64,000 bases of DNA from Oligoflexus sp. (GCF_035712445.1 NZ_DASTAT010000126.1:1-64000), one strand, 5' to 3'; shown: positions 1 through 9,300, counted from the first letter of the stretch. A program made the numbers and translations. The notes: generated from the sequence alone by a model not told the origin.

Positions 1-501
1 GATCGACCAGTGCGCGACTGCGAAAAGAACGGCGCTCACAAGCACAGCGGTACTCTTACGCCAGCGTTTTTGCAGAAAATCCGGAAGCCAGGCGCGAAAG
101 AAAATTTCCTCGAAGATACCGCTCAGCAGAAAACTGAGAGCCGTCCAGCTGAGCGGATACGATCGGATGAAGTGCTGACTGTCATAAAGCGGTTCGAGCA
201 GCGGGTCCTGGACCAGATGAAATTCCAGCAGCAGCCACAGCACAAGGCTGTTGACCAGCCAGATCACGGGCAGAAGCGCGAAGGCCCTGAGGGCGTGATG
301 ACGCCTGACCCACTGTCTGGGCCGACCGTAAAGCGTCCAAAGGCTGGCGCATTGAAGGGCGATCAGGGCCGCGCTCATCGCTTCCATGCCATGGATAAAG
401 GGCTTCAATTCCCATTGTGGATAGACAAACATCCGCAAAAACGGATGCAGGACGATCCAAAAGAGAAGGTTGACGATCACCCAAGCCGGATGCTGAAACA
501 C
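1..501 (-). CDS. CPBP-family intramembrane metalloprotease (partial, 3' end outside window)
   Basis: The minus-strand reading frame with codons ending at multiples of 3 is open from position 564 to the window edge. It encodes a hydrophobic protein whose last visible part holds the two signature motifs of CPBP (CAAX-protease/bacteriocin-processing, Abi) proteases: FEEIFFRAW (EExxxR type) and, about 30 residues on, FAVAHWS (FxxxH type). These are metal-binding motifs of membrane-embedded proteases that cleave prenylated or peptide substrates. I chose the GTG at 499-501 because a GAAGAGG ribosome site lies about 10 nt upstream. Alternatives are a TTG at 553-555 or the ATG at 430-432. About 167 residues are visible, with at least four likely membrane segments; the C-terminal helices are missing. 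The plus-strand frame across the same DNA is a shadow. The family call is firm from the motifs, the start is not, and no substrate can be named. Confidence 0.75.
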   Translation of the reverse strand, partial: MFQHPAWVIVNLLFWIVLHPFLRMFVYPQWELKPFIHGMEAMSAALIALQCASLWTLYGRPRQWVRRHHALRAFALLPVIWLVNSLVLWLLLEFHLVQDPLLEPLYDSQHFIRSYPLSWTALSFLLSGIFEEIFFRAWLPDFLQKRWRKSTAVLVSAVLFAVAHWSI

Positions 502-653
502 AAAAACCTGACCTCTTCGACGTGACAGGAAGAAGCCGAAGCTAGCCTGTTCCAAAGGTCGCGGTCAAGCCAGGGGACCATGGTGGAAAACGAAATTTGA
601 GTTTACCGGGACGGATGCGAGGCAGGCCTGCGTCCCGCCCAGAGTCGGCCTTG

Positions 654-1349
654 CTATTCGCCACTGGCCGAGGCTGGAGGGGGGTTCGATAGGGCTTTAC
701 GGTTGGCACTGCGGCGTTTCAACCAGCGGACCAGATAATAGATACCCACCACCAGAAAGATCACAGCCAGCACGATTTTGAATTGCTTGAAATAAACGAG
801 GATATGCTCCCCATAGAACGCCACGAGCAGAACCTGAGTGGGGACCGAAATTCCCGCCGCAAGGGCGTCGACCATCACAAATTTCGCCGTACTCAGGCCC
901 ATCATGCCGCAGGCGAAGTGCCCAGGAAACCTGAGACCCGGCGTGAAGCGGAAGGCTCCTGCCGCCCACATTCCGTACTTCTTGGTCCATATGGCAACGT
1001 CGTCCATGCGGGCACGGAAGCGAGCAGTGTAGCGTGAACGTAAAAATTGACCGCCAAACCTTCGTCCCAGGAAAAAGACGAGGCAGTCCGAAAAAATAAC
1101 GGAGAAGAATGCGACGCCCGCCGTCACGTAGGGATTGACCGCGGTGGCACCGACATAAGGTGGTGGATAAAGATCGGGACGTGAGCCGATGTAACAGACA
1201 AGGCCCGCACTCACGAGCGTGATTTCTTCAGGCGCGGGCAAACCAAAACCGGACGCCAGCATCAACAAAAATATAGCGCAATAAATCAGAATGGGCTGAT
1301 AAGCATATTGAGTGAACCAATTCAGCAAATCCTGTTCCGAAAATCCCAT
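654..1349 (-). CDS. DedA-family membrane protein (VTT/SNARE-associated domain)
   Basis: A 231-residue membrane protein with the DedA pattern: an N-terminal membrane segment, then GFGLPAPEE (the conserved [F/Y]xxxPxE re-entrant motif), a glycine-rich FFLGRRFGG motif, an arginine-rich stretch, and FTPGLRFPG followed by C-terminal membrane helices. DedA proteins are inner-membrane transporters or scramblases tied to membrane homeostasis, including recycling of undecaprenyl-phosphate and phosphatidylethanolamine. The ATG at 1347-1349 is preceded by GAGAGGGAAAG, a good ribosome site. The C-terminus is basic and cytoplasmic. It lies downstream of nothing on its strand, so it is probably a single-gene unit with its promoter in the 490-bp gap upstream. 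The VTT domain also appears fused to phospholipase D at 41239-43356. The family is clear; the specific substrate is unknown. Confidence 0.9.
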   Translation of the reverse strand: MGFSEQDLLNWFTQYAYQPILIYCAIFLLMLASGFGLPAPEEITLVSAGLVCYIGSRPDLYPPPYVGATAVNPYVTAGVAFFSVIFSDCLVFFLGRRFGGQFLRSRYTARFRARMDDVAIWTKKYGMWAAGAFRFTPGLRFPGHFACGMMGLSTAKFVMVDALAAGISVPTQVLLVAFYGEHILVYFKQFKIVLAVIFLVVGIYYLVRWLKRRSANRKALSNPPPASASGE

Positions 1350-1839
1350 TCACTTTCCCTCTCACGCAGCTGTCGACACCAGATCAGCCCTGGAGAGGGC
1401 CATCGGTTTGGCATCAAATAGGGTCGAACCCACAGGAACCGACAGAGATATCACATTCTGTCGCAAAAAGTTAGAGTTTCCTCGCAGGTGCAGAGGCCTC
1501 AGCATATTGACCCATCGGCATATTTTGAAGGGACTGAAGTCCGAACTGCGCATGGGAAAGGGATTCATGCTTACCCTATCTTAACATTCTGACTTTAAGA
1601 ATATTATGATAACAGTCTCCAAAACTGCCGCGCACAGCCGAGCTTACGTGCATCCATCAAGAACTTGCGTTTAAATACCGAATTGTATAAATAGAACTGG
1701 ACCTTGAAGAAGGAGTCCCCAGTCGGCCCCAACGCCGACGCCTTATGCGTCACTGATTTTCCTCAATAGTATCGCTTGCCTGAGCTTGATTTTTCATCGA
1801 GTTCACAAGCCTATTTTGACGAAATTACAAGGGACGCAT
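1350..1839. other. Intergenic region between divergent DedA and ABC-F genes
   Basis: 490 bases without a convincing gene; the short open frames here lack ribosome sites. The middle is AT-rich (about 1580-1620 and 1670-1700), including a TATAAA at about 1686-1691 that could be a -10 box for the ABC-F gene, without a good -35. A hairpin (arms GTCGGC 1722-1727 and GCCGAC 1734-1739, loop CCCAAC) lies about 100 nt before the ABC-F start, in its likely leader. Leader attenuation is known for some ABC-F resistance genes, but no leader peptide or U-run is evident here. Confidence 0.4.
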
Positions 1840-3417
1840 ATGATACAGATTCTCAATCTGTCGTTTGCCTATTCAGACGAATATCCACTGTTTCACCAAT
1901 TGCATTTGAATCTTGCCCGCGCGCGTCACGGTCTTGTTGGACCCAACGCGGCCGGGAAAAGTACTCTCTTGGCTTTGATCGCCGGGCAACTCGCACCGAC
2001 GGCCGGTTCCATTTTTTATGAAACAAGGGACCTTCAGTATGTGTCGCAGCTCGACGCCCAGACCTGCGCGGAAACCACTGACCTTAGTATGATCCGCACA
2101 GGGCGCAGGATTCAAACAGATGAGGCCAGCGTGGAAGACTGGACCTTCATGGAAGAACGCTGGCCCATCTATGCGGCGATGGAGCAGAAACTTCAGGAGT
2201 GGGATCTCAAGGATTTGGATTTTTCCCAAAGCCGAACCTTCAGCGGCGGCACCTGGCAGCGGCTGCGACTCGCTCTGGCCCTGGCTTACGAGGAAAGTTT
2301 CCTGCTGCTCGATGAACCCAGCAACCATCTGGATCGCGAGGGGCGGCTGAAGCTGATGGCCGCCTTGCAGAAACATCGTGGCGGCTGTCTGGTGGCGAGT
2401 CACGATCGTGAGCTCCTCGGCTGCATGGATCTGACGCTCGCGCTGGAAGCAGGCCGCGTCCAGGTTTACGGTGGACCCTATGATTTTTATAAGGCTGCCT
2501 ATGAGGAACAGCAGGCTTCTTTCCAGGCGGCCTGGAAAGAAGCCCGCCAGGAGCTGGACAAGGCCCAGGACACAGCGCAAAGAGTGCGGGAAAAACAAAC
2601 CAAAAAATCCGCGCAGGGTTATAGAAATCGCGAAAAGCTCGGCCTGCCACGCATCGCCTATGGCCTGCGCCGCATGCAGGCGGAAGCGACCAGCGCCCGG
2701 CTGGATGGGCAGCACGAGGAAAAAATTGCCCAGCTCCAGGAGCAGCTGCGTGAAAAAGCTCAAAAGCTGATCGAAAAACCGGAACTGCATTGCGACGCCA
2801 AGGGCACAAGGCGGCCGGGCGATCGTCCGCTTTTGGCCCTGGATCGGCTGCAGCACCGCTGGTCCGAGGCGGACCTTTGGGCTGAGCCTCTCTACCTGCA
2901 GCTGGCGGCCGGGGAGCATGTGGCCATCATCGGGGATAATGGCTCCGGCAAGAGCACGCTTTTGAAAATCATCATGGGTCAGATCGAACCCAGCGCGGGC
3001 AGCATTCACCGGCGTTTTCGCGAGGCGTTTCTGCTCGATCAGGATCTTGGCATGCTGCCGCGCGCCCAGAGCCTGCTTCAGATCTGGGAGGATCCTGTTT
3101 ACCTGGCGGATGCCGGTTTACGGCGAACCATTGCCGCCCGGCTTGGTTTGAAAGCGCGTGAAGCGGAAACACCGCTGGAACGTCTGAGCGGGGGCCAACG
3201 CCTCCGAGCAGCCCTGGTTCTTCTGGCGACGCGGGTCACGCCTCCGGATTTGATCCTGCTCGATGAACCGACGAATCACCTGGATCTCTTCGCTCTCGAA
3301 TGCCTGGTCGCAACGTTGCGGGCGCTGCCCGCCAGTCTGATTGTTGTCACACATGATTTCCGCTTTTTGGAGGATTTGGCGGTCCACCAGCGCTTCGAAT
3401 TGGTCAGAGCCCGTTGA
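1840..3417 (+). CDS. ABC-F family ATPase (ribosome-associated, duplicated ABC domains)
   Basis: Soluble protein of 525 residues with two ABC ATPase domains and no membrane segments. Domain 1: Walker A GPNAAGKST near residue 34, signature SGGTWQRLRLAL, Walker B LLLDEPSNHLD. Domain 2: Walker A GDNGSGKST near residue 366, signature LSGGQRLRAAL, Walker B LILLDEPTNHLD. A charged linker, rich in Gln, Lys and Arg and probably a helical hairpin, joins them at about residues 235-320. This is the ABC-F layout (Uup, EttA, YheS, resistance proteins), which act on the ribosome E site rather than as transporters. The start at 1840 was chosen over the in-frame ATG at 1786 because AAGGGA lies just upstream and homology begins at once. 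Only 34 nt separate it from the mreB-like gene, so the two are probably co-transcribed. Which subfamily, housekeeping or antibiotic protection, cannot be told by eye. Confidence 0.9.
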   Translation: MIQILNLSFAYSDEYPLFHQLHLNLARARHGLVGPNAAGKSTLLALIAGQLAPTAGSIFYETRDLQYVSQLDAQTCAETTDLSMIRTGRRIQTDEASVEDWTFMEERWPIYAAMEQKLQEWDLKDLDFSQSRTFSGGTWQRLRLALALAYEESFLLLDEPSNHLDREGRLKLMAALQKHRGGCLVASHDRELLGCMDLTLALEAGRVQVYGGPYDFYKAAYEEQQASFQAAWKEARQELDKAQDTAQRVREKQTKKSAQGYRNREKLGLPRIAYGLRRMQAEATSARLDGQHEEKIAQLQEQLREKAQKLIEKPELHCDAKGTRRPGDRPLLALDRLQHRWSEADLWAEPLYLQLAAGEHVAIIGDNGSGKSTLLKIIMGQIEPSAGSIHRRFREAFLLDQDLGMLPRAQSLLQIWEDPVYLADAGLRRTIAARLGLKAREAETPLERLSGGQRLRAALVLLATRVTPPDLILLDEPTNHLDLFALECLVATLRALPASLIVVTHDFRFLEDLAVHQRFELVRAR

Positions 3418-3451
3418 ATCTGCTAACGTATGGAAAACAGGTGAGTGATCT

Positions 3452-4468
3452 ATGAGAACGTGGAAGAGACTGTTCGGTTCGTCATGCGATTTGGCTATTG
3501 ATCTCGGTACGGAAAATACCTTGATTCAGTCCCGAAGCCGTGACGCGCAGACCTGGAATGAACCTTCGATCCTGGCCTACGCGTGGAGGCCGGATGGTGC
3601 CCGCGTGCCCTGGGCTGCAGGCCAGATGGCTTTGCGCATGGAAGGCCGCACCAACGAAGCCATGGATACAGTGAGGCCCCTGGAGGACGGCGTGATCGTC
3701 CATCTTCAGGGCGCTGTGGATATGCTCCGTATGATGGTGCAAAGCAGAATCCGCATGCCGCCGGATCAGGTGCTCATTTCCTTTCCTCATGCGATCACTC
3801 CGATTGAAAAACTCGCCTTTCGCGATCTGGCCCGCTCTTTGGATCCTGAGCGCGTGCTTTTGGTGAAGGAACCCCTGGCCGCCGCCGTGGGTTCCGGCCT
3901 GGATATTCTGCGTTCTCATGGTCACATGATCGTGGATCTGGGCAAGGGCATCGTCGAAGCGGTGGTCATGGTCCAGGGCGAGGTCGTGGCGGCGAGTTCT
4001 TTGCGCCTGCACGGTCGCACAGAGAATGAGCGTCTCGAACATTACATCAAGGAACGGCATGGATTGCTTTTGGGGCATGCGACCCTGGAAGATATGAAAC
4101 GTCGACTGCATCTGAAGCAGGCTGATGAAGTCCTGAGCATCAAGGGCCTGTCTTTGACCACGGGCCTTCCGCAAAGACTGGACCTGCGGGTTCAGGAACT
4201 TCTGGAGATTTTGGACCCCTATATGCTCGCGATCGTTTCCTGCATTGTGGAAGCCTTGGAACAGACGCCCGTCGAGCTGCTCGGTGATATCATGGACCGC
4301 GGCATCCGCCTCACGGGTGGCGGAGCCTTGTCGCGGCATGTGCTCCTGGGTCTGGAACGCAATCTTCCTTTGAAATTCATTCCCGTCGCTGAACCCCTGC
4401 AGGCCGTGGCTTTGGGCAACCTTTCCATCCTTGCTGATACGACCCTGCAAAGACAGCTCTGTTCATGA
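3452..4468 (+). CDS. MreB-like actin-family protein with altered phosphate-2 motif
   Basis: 338 residues with the MreB/actin ATPase fold: phosphate-1 loop AIDLGTENTL near residue 13, KEPLAAAVGSGLDI matching the usual EEPMAAAIGAG segment, and adenosine motif LTGGGALSRH near residue 287 followed by VAEPLQAVALGN. MreB forms membrane-bound filaments that organise cell-wall synthesis in rods. Two changes stand out. The phosphate-2 loop, normally DIGGGTTE, reads DLGKGIVE (near residue 164), losing both threonines, and the usual EEP is KEP. These positions matter for ATP hydrolysis in MreB, so this copy may be a non-hydrolysing paralogue, with the main mreB elsewhere. The start has a clear AGGTGAG site. 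There is no mreC or mreD beside it; the neighbours are an ABC-F gene 34 nt upstream and a sensor kinase 76 nt downstream. Confidence 0.85.
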   Translation: MRTWKRLFGSSCDLAIDLGTENTLIQSRSRDAQTWNEPSILAYAWRPDGARVPWAAGQMALRMEGRTNEAMDTVRPLEDGVIVHLQGAVDMLRMMVQSRIRMPPDQVLISFPHAITPIEKLAFRDLARSLDPERVLLVKEPLAAAVGSGLDILRSHGHMIVDLGKGIVEAVVMVQGEVVAASSLRLHGRTENERLEHYIKERHGLLLGHATLEDMKRRLHLKQADEVLSIKGLSLTTGLPQRLDLRVQELLEILDPYMLAIVSCIVEALEQTPVELLGDIMDRGIRLTGGGALSRHVLLGLERNLPLKFIPVAEPLQAVALGNLSILADTTLQRQLCS

Positions 4469-4487
4469 GCGTGGCCGGGCAAACTTT

Positions 4488-4511
4488 GCCTCTTCATGAA
4501 AAAAAAGAGGC
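4488..4511 (+). promoter_or_regulatory. Hairpin between mreB-like gene and sensor kinase gene
   Basis: Inverted repeat GCCTCTT (4488-4494) and AAGAGGC (4505-4511) with a 10-nt A-rich loop, in the 76-nt gap. It lacks a following U-run, so it is not a standard terminator on the plus strand. It could be a processing or partial-termination element that sets different levels for the two genes. Confidence 0.35.
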
Positions 4512-4544
4512 GCCGATGGACAGTGGGTCACGTAAGGAATAAAC

Positions 4545-7208
4545 ATGCGCGTCATCTCCCTCAGCATTCTCCTCTTCAGCATGCTCCTCGGAACCCGCAT
4601 GTCGGCGGCGCCCATTGCTGTGCAGGGTGGAGTTGATTTGAGTGTGGTCGACTGGCAGGAAGAGCCTATCGTACCCCTCAGCGGAGAATGGCAATTCTAT
4701 TGGAATCAGCTGCTCACTCCCGATCAGCTGGCGGCCAACGCAGGGAAGCTGACAGGCTACCTGTCGCTGGAAAATCAGTGGTATAAAACCGCGATTCCCG
4801 GCGCGGACATAAGCCGTTGGGGAAGCGCCACTTATCATGTGCGCCTTTACTTGAACGAGCCCAAGGAGCTGATGCTCGCCGTCCCCATCCTGAACAGCGC
4901 CTCGAGGATATGGATCAACGGGGAACTGATGCAGGATCTTGGAACTGTGTCCTTGACTCAGGAAGGCGGCAGCGCAGGTGTGCGCCCGAACCAGATTCGC
5001 TTTTCGGGCCAAAAGGGTGAAAACACCCTGACCCTTCAGATTTCCAATCATCATTTCTGGTACGGTGGATCCTCGCAGCCTTTGCGCATCGGTCTGCCGG
5101 ATGCCTTGCACAAAGAAGCGCTGCGCGCGACGATTCAGGACGCGCTGAGTTTCGGCTTCATTCTTTTCATGGCTATCTATCACATCTACATTCGTTTCCT
5201 TCTGAAGCGCAGCAACGGTGCGCTCTATTTCGGGCTGCTGAGCTTGGCTCTTGCCGTGCGCATGGGATTCGTAGGCGAAGGTCGCATTTTCTACCAGATC
5301 TGGCCGGGCGTGCCCATGGAACTGCGTTACCTTGTCGAGTATCTTGGAGTGTCGTGCGGCACGGCCTTCGTCATGGCCTTCTATCGGGAACTTTATCCGC
5401 ATGAGGCGCCCAGGTTCCTCTATCTGCCGTCTATCTACATCGCGTCGGCCTGGGCCGCCTTCATCGTCGTCGCCCCAGCCCGCTATTATCCAGGCTTTTT
5501 GGAGCTCTTCCAGATCATTATCCTTCTCAGCGGCCTGGTTGCGATCTTCACGGCCGTTTGGGCTGCAAAACGTCGCCGGGATGGTTCCCGACTCCTCATG
5601 GCCAGCAATCTTCTTTTCTTCGCCACGGTCGCGCATGACATTCTCTATCATCATCGCATTCTGAATTCGGTGCCCTTGATTCATTATGGACTCATGAACC
5701 TGATGATCAGCCAGGCTTTGATTCTGGCCCAACGCTTCGCTCGCACATTCGATCGAGCCGAGCGGGCCGAGCATGAAGTCACGAAGCTGAATCAGGGTTT
5801 GGAGCAGAAAATTCTGGAGCGCACCGAGCAGATCAACACCATCCTGTCCCATGTCCGCTCGGGCTTTCTCCTCGTCGATCGGAATTCCTATCTGCAGACG
5901 GGCTTCACCTCGTCCTGCGAGACGATTTTGAATCGCTCCCTGAAAGTCGGGGTCTTGCTGCCGCAGCAGCTCGGCTTCGGCAATCGCCTTGAAATGCAGT
6001 TCATGCTGGCCATTCAGCAGATCTTCGATTCAGACCTGCCGACTGAAGTCGCCATGCAGCAGCTGCCCACGCGCTTTCCGATCGACAGGCGCATGATCGG
6101 ACTGCAGGCGGCCGCGGTGAAGTCGCGGGAAAAAGGCCAGGTGACGGCCGTGCTGCTCACCATCAATGACGTCACCGATCTGGTCGCGGCCGAGGAAGGT
6201 CTGCGCCGCGCGGATATCCTGATTCATATTCTGGAGGATCAGGATGCGTTCCGCATTTTCCTCGCCGATTTCAAAAAGGATCTGGAGGCTGCCGCCCATT
6301 CCGTGACGCAAAAGGATGCGGTTGCTCTTCATTCCATCATTCATACGATGAAAGGCAACGCCGCAAGCTTCAATCTGGATGATTGGGTCGCGCGGCTGCA
6401 TCTGCTCGAAGACAAATCGCCCATCACGCTCGCGGACATCAAGAGCGTCGCGGATCATGTCCGCAGCTTTTTAAAGCAAAGCGAAGGCATACTGCACCTC
6501 GACTTTGATCAACCTCTCCGCAGCTCCTTCAGCGTCGACCAAAGCGATCTGAATGCGCTGCGGGAAACCCTGGAGCCGGTCGCTTCGCCTTCGGCGCTGA
6601 AACGCCTGGATTCCTGGTCGCGATCCGTCAAGGCCCTGCCTTTGAAGAGTTACACGACCCCTCTGGGCCCCATGGTCCATCGCGTGGCGGAGCAACTGCA
6701 GAAGAGCGTGACCCTTGTGGTAGAGGGCGCCGATATCAAGGTTGATAACGGCTTCGCGCCGCTGCTGACAACGCTGCCGCATCTGATTCGCAATGCGCTC
6801 GTGCATGGGATCGAGGATCCCGAAGACCGCGGGAACAAACCGGCCCAGGCGACCATAGCTTTACGATTCTTCTCGCTGCCGGACGGTGCCTTGCGAATCG
6901 AAATCTCGGACGACGGTCGGGGTTTGGATGTCGAGCAGATCCGTACGCATGCTGTCAGCCACGGGCTTATCCATACGTCCCATCCTTTGAGTGAAAAGGA
7001 AACTATGGAGCTTATCTTCCACCCGAACTTCTCGACCGCGGAGCGCGTGACGGAACTGGCAGGACGCGGCATGGGCCTTGCGGCTGTGGCAGCTGCCGTT
7101 CAGGAACTGAATGGTCACTATGAAGTTCGGAGTGAAAAGAATCAGGGCTTTCATCTGCAGATCGTCTTGCCACCCCCGCATGCCACGCGCCTCGAACGGG
7201 TTGTCTGA
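4545..7208 (+). CDS. 7TMR-DISM receptor with PAS-like, Hpt and CheA-type HATPase domains
   Basis: 887 residues. In order: a signal peptide (about 1-22); a periplasmic jelly-roll carbohydrate-binding-like domain (about 40-190) as in 7TMR-DISM receptors; seven membrane helices (about 205-400); a coiled coil (about 405-435); a PAS-like region (to about 545); an Hpt domain with HTMKGNA (His600); and a CheA-type ATP-binding domain with N-box IRNALVHGIED near residue 748, G1 SDDGRGLD and G2 AGRGMGLA. The likely role is to sense an external ligand, autophosphorylate an Hpt histidine in the manner of CheA, and pass phosphate to a separate response regulator. No CheW-like domain or receiver is present, and no response regulator is encoded nearby. 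The start has AAGGA 6-7 nt upstream. It runs tail to tail into the cyclase gene with no spacer (the TGATCA at 7206-7211 holds both stops). Confidence 0.85.
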   Translation: MRVISLSILLFSMLLGTRMSAAPIAVQGGVDLSVVDWQEEPIVPLSGEWQFYWNQLLTPDQLAANAGKLTGYLSLENQWYKTAIPGADISRWGSATYHVRLYLNEPKELMLAVPILNSASRIWINGELMQDLGTVSLTQEGGSAGVRPNQIRFSGQKGENTLTLQISNHHFWYGGSSQPLRIGLPDALHKEALRATIQDALSFGFILFMAIYHIYIRFLLKRSNGALYFGLLSLALAVRMGFVGEGRIFYQIWPGVPMELRYLVEYLGVSCGTAFVMAFYRELYPHEAPRFLYLPSIYIASAWAAFIVVAPARYYPGFLELFQIIILLSGLVAIFTAVWAAKRRRDGSRLLMASNLLFFATVAHDILYHHRILNSVPLIHYGLMNLMISQALILAQRFARTFDRAERAEHEVTKLNQGLEQKILERTEQINTILSHVRSGFLLVDRNSYLQTGFTSSCETILNRSLKVGVLLPQQLGFGNRLEMQFMLAIQQIFDSDLPTEVAMQQLPTRFPIDRRMIGLQAAAVKSREKGQVTAVLLTINDVTDLVAAEEGLRRADILIHILEDQDAFRIFLADFKKDLEAAAHSVTQKDAVALHSIIHTMKGNAASFNLDDWVARLHLLEDKSPITLADIKSVADHVRSFLKQSEGILHLDFDQPLRSSFSVDQSDLNALRETLEPVASPSALKRLDSWSRSVKALPLKSYTTPLGPMVHRVAEQLQKSVTLVVEGADIKVDNGFAPLLTTLPHLIRNALVHGIEDPEDRGNKPAQATIALRFFSLPDGALRIEISDDGRGLDVEQIRTHAVSHGLIHTSHPLSEKETMELIFHPNFSTAERVTELAGRGMGLAAVAAAVQELNGHYEVRSEKNQGFHLQIVLPPPHATRLERVV

Positions 7209-9191
7209 TCAGGCGCTGGCTGGAAGAGGCTGGCTGTTTCCGTGATGCAATTCTGTGAAATAGAAACAGTTGGCCTGCTCATCATCGCGAATGGTCTGCT
7301 GCACCGAATCCACATCAAAGCGTTGGAAGAGAACCTGAAAATTCGGGCTTAGCATGCTGAAGATGCGGGCGTCGATCACCAGCAGATTGCCGGTCAGGAC
7401 CAGCTGCCTTAAAGCACCCTTGCGCAATTTTTCATAGCGATCCGCCAGGATGATGCCACGGCCGAACATATTGTATTCCACGACGCCGGCCGAAGGATAG
7501 TAGGCCTCGACTTCGCCGAAGACGATAGAGATCGAAGCCAAAGGCGGCTTTAAAAAGCCATGGCGCAAGGCTTCGGCGTGAAAATTCTTCGAAAACTGCA
7601 TCGCCAGTTTCATGGCAAGGTCAGCAGGATTCTCGCCATTCGGCGTTTGGAAAGGAAAGCCGACGCTACAGAAAAAGCCGTCGCCCACTTCCTTGAGACG
7701 ATAGGCGCTGGCCTGCATCTTCTTTTGATTGTAACCGGCCAGCATATCGCGATAGCAAAGTGCGAAGGTATCATTCAGGAATGCGCGGGCTTTGTTGCGG
7801 TCAATCTTCGAACTGCTGATGGTATCGAAGGCGATCACACAGGCCTCGCTTTGGCCCGTGGGCATGGTCTGTTCGAGATTCGAACCGTTTTTAATGAGTT
7901 CGATCTGATGCGGATAGATGATCTTTTCGAGCTGGCTGTAGCTATGCGCCTTCGAGGCTTCTTTCTCCACCAGTTTTTTGATGAAGATCTCGCGTTCGGC
8001 CGTGGATCTGTTCTGCAGATAGTTGTAGCGCTCCCCCAAGGCCAGCGAGAGAACCAGCCCTTCGATGGCAGCCCCAAGGATCTGCGCCCAGGTCGTGAAA
8101 AGGTTGATGGGCAAAAGTCCAGCCGTCTTCAGCGCCATCACCCCTGACGCCATGAGGAGCACGGCCCAGCCGGCCGTGTAGTAGATTGCCGGTCGATAGC
8201 CGCGCAGACTGGACCAGATCCCAAGACCGAGAAGCAGGAGCGAGGAGGCAATAGTCAGGAAAACCACGAAAGCGGAATCCAGACGATAGGGCAGAAAGAA
8301 GCCGGTCAGAAGACTGCTTGCTACAAAAAGCATCACGATGCGGACCAAACGCGCAAGCTTCGGATGAAAGGCTTCGAGATTCAGAAAATGTGCGGCGAAG
8401 CTAAAGGCGAACGTCCAGGCGATCTTCACCGACACATGCAGGCCTTCGTTCCAGTAAAGGACAAGGGCCTCGCTGCTGCCCACCAGGAAGATACGGCTGA
8501 CGCCGGAAAAAATAATCTGGACGCTGAGGAAGGCGAGAAGATAAATCACATAGTGCAGATAGACTTTGGACTTCATCGAGAAATAGAGGAAGAGGTTGTA
8601 GCAGGCCAGGATCAGCAGACTGCCGAGGAGGACGGCGACGAAGACCAGTTCCTTGTTAACCTTATTGAAGTAAGGCATGGGTTCCCAGAGGTCGAATTTA
8701 CCGCTGACCAGGGCCGAGTTTTTCACCTTGATATAAAGTATATTCTCGCCAGGCTGAAGGCGCAGGCTGAAAACCGGATTGCGACTGTGGGCCACGGCTC
8801 CGTCCGACGCGACGCGATCCCCGGCGGTCATGATTTGGATCATCTGACCCTTGTGCTGCAGATGAACAGTGATTTCGTCGGTCAAGACATAGGGATGATC
8901 GAGGAGCAGTTGAAAACTTTCATGACTGCGGTTGATGAGGACGGTCCGAATCCATAGGGCGCCTTTTACATAAGGCAGGGATGAGGCATGATCAGACGTG
9001 GCTTTCCAGCCGCTCGCGCGCAGGACCTGCGCAAGGTCCATAGCGCCTTCCGTATCAATCTGATACTCGCTTTGATTCCAGATATCGAGAGCGGCCAGCT
9101 CGTTCTTCGCAGGCACGACGATGGGTTCCGCGGACAGTCGTGACGCCAGCAGAGTGAGGACGAGCAGCATAATGTTTGTTATTAAGCCCAT
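7209..9191 (-). CDS. 7TMR-DISM receptor fused to class III nucleotide cyclase domain
   Basis: About 660 residues: signal peptide, periplasmic 7TMR-DISMED2-like beta domain, seven membrane helices, a coiled stretch, then a C-terminal class III cyclase domain. Metal-binding aspartates are visible in AFDTISSSK (near residue 452) and KEVGDG (near 500). The Lys before VGD is the residue type linked to adenine recognition. Where most class III enzymes have the transition-state Asn of a VNxAxR motif, this protein has IILADR (near 576): the Arg is kept, the Asn is Ile. It may make cAMP or another cyclic nucleotide on ligand sensing, or have weak or altered activity. The ATG at 9191 was preferred over the one at 9224 because it has GAGAGGG just upstream and begins the signal peptide. 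A paralogue with the same layout lies at 27569-29464. It meets the sensor kinase gene tail to tail. Confidence 0.85.
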   Translation of the reverse strand: MGLITNIMLLVLTLLASRLSAEPIVVPAKNELAALDIWNQSEYQIDTEGAMDLAQVLRASGWKATSDHASSLPYVKGALWIRTVLINRSHESFQLLLDHPYVLTDEITVHLQHKGQMIQIMTAGDRVASDGAVAHSRNPVFSLRLQPGENILYIKVKNSALVSGKFDLWEPMPYFNKVNKELVFVAVLLGSLLILACYNLFLYFSMKSKVYLHYVIYLLAFLSVQIIFSGVSRIFLVGSSEALVLYWNEGLHVSVKIAWTFAFSFAAHFLNLEAFHPKLARLVRIVMLFVASSLLTGFFLPYRLDSAFVVFLTIASSLLLLGLGIWSSLRGYRPAIYYTAGWAVLLMASGVMALKTAGLLPINLFTTWAQILGAAIEGLVLSLALGERYNYLQNRSTAEREIFIKKLVEKEASKAHSYSQLEKIIYPHQIELIKNGSNLEQTMPTGQSEACVIAFDTISSSKIDRNKARAFLNDTFALCYRDMLAGYNQKKMQASAYRLKEVGDGFFCSVGFPFQTPNGENPADLAMKLAMQFSKNFHAEALRHGFLKPPLASISIVFGEVEAYYPSAGVVEYNMFGRGIILADRYEKLRKGALRQLVLTGNLLVIDARIFSMLSPNFQVLFQRFDVDSVQQTIRDDEQANCFYFTELHHGNSQPLPASA

Positions 9192-9300
9192 TTTCCCTCT
9201 CGTGCAGGGCGCATCGGCATTCAATGGGGAATCTTAATAACTCAAAGCACTTTTCACCTTTTTTTGAGTTCTTACCTAATGGAATGAACGATCACTCCGC

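Noticed and set aside
10..525. Plus-strand 171-codon frame at the left edge
   Set aside because: The minus strand encodes clear CPBP protease motifs over the same DNA; this frame is a shadow.
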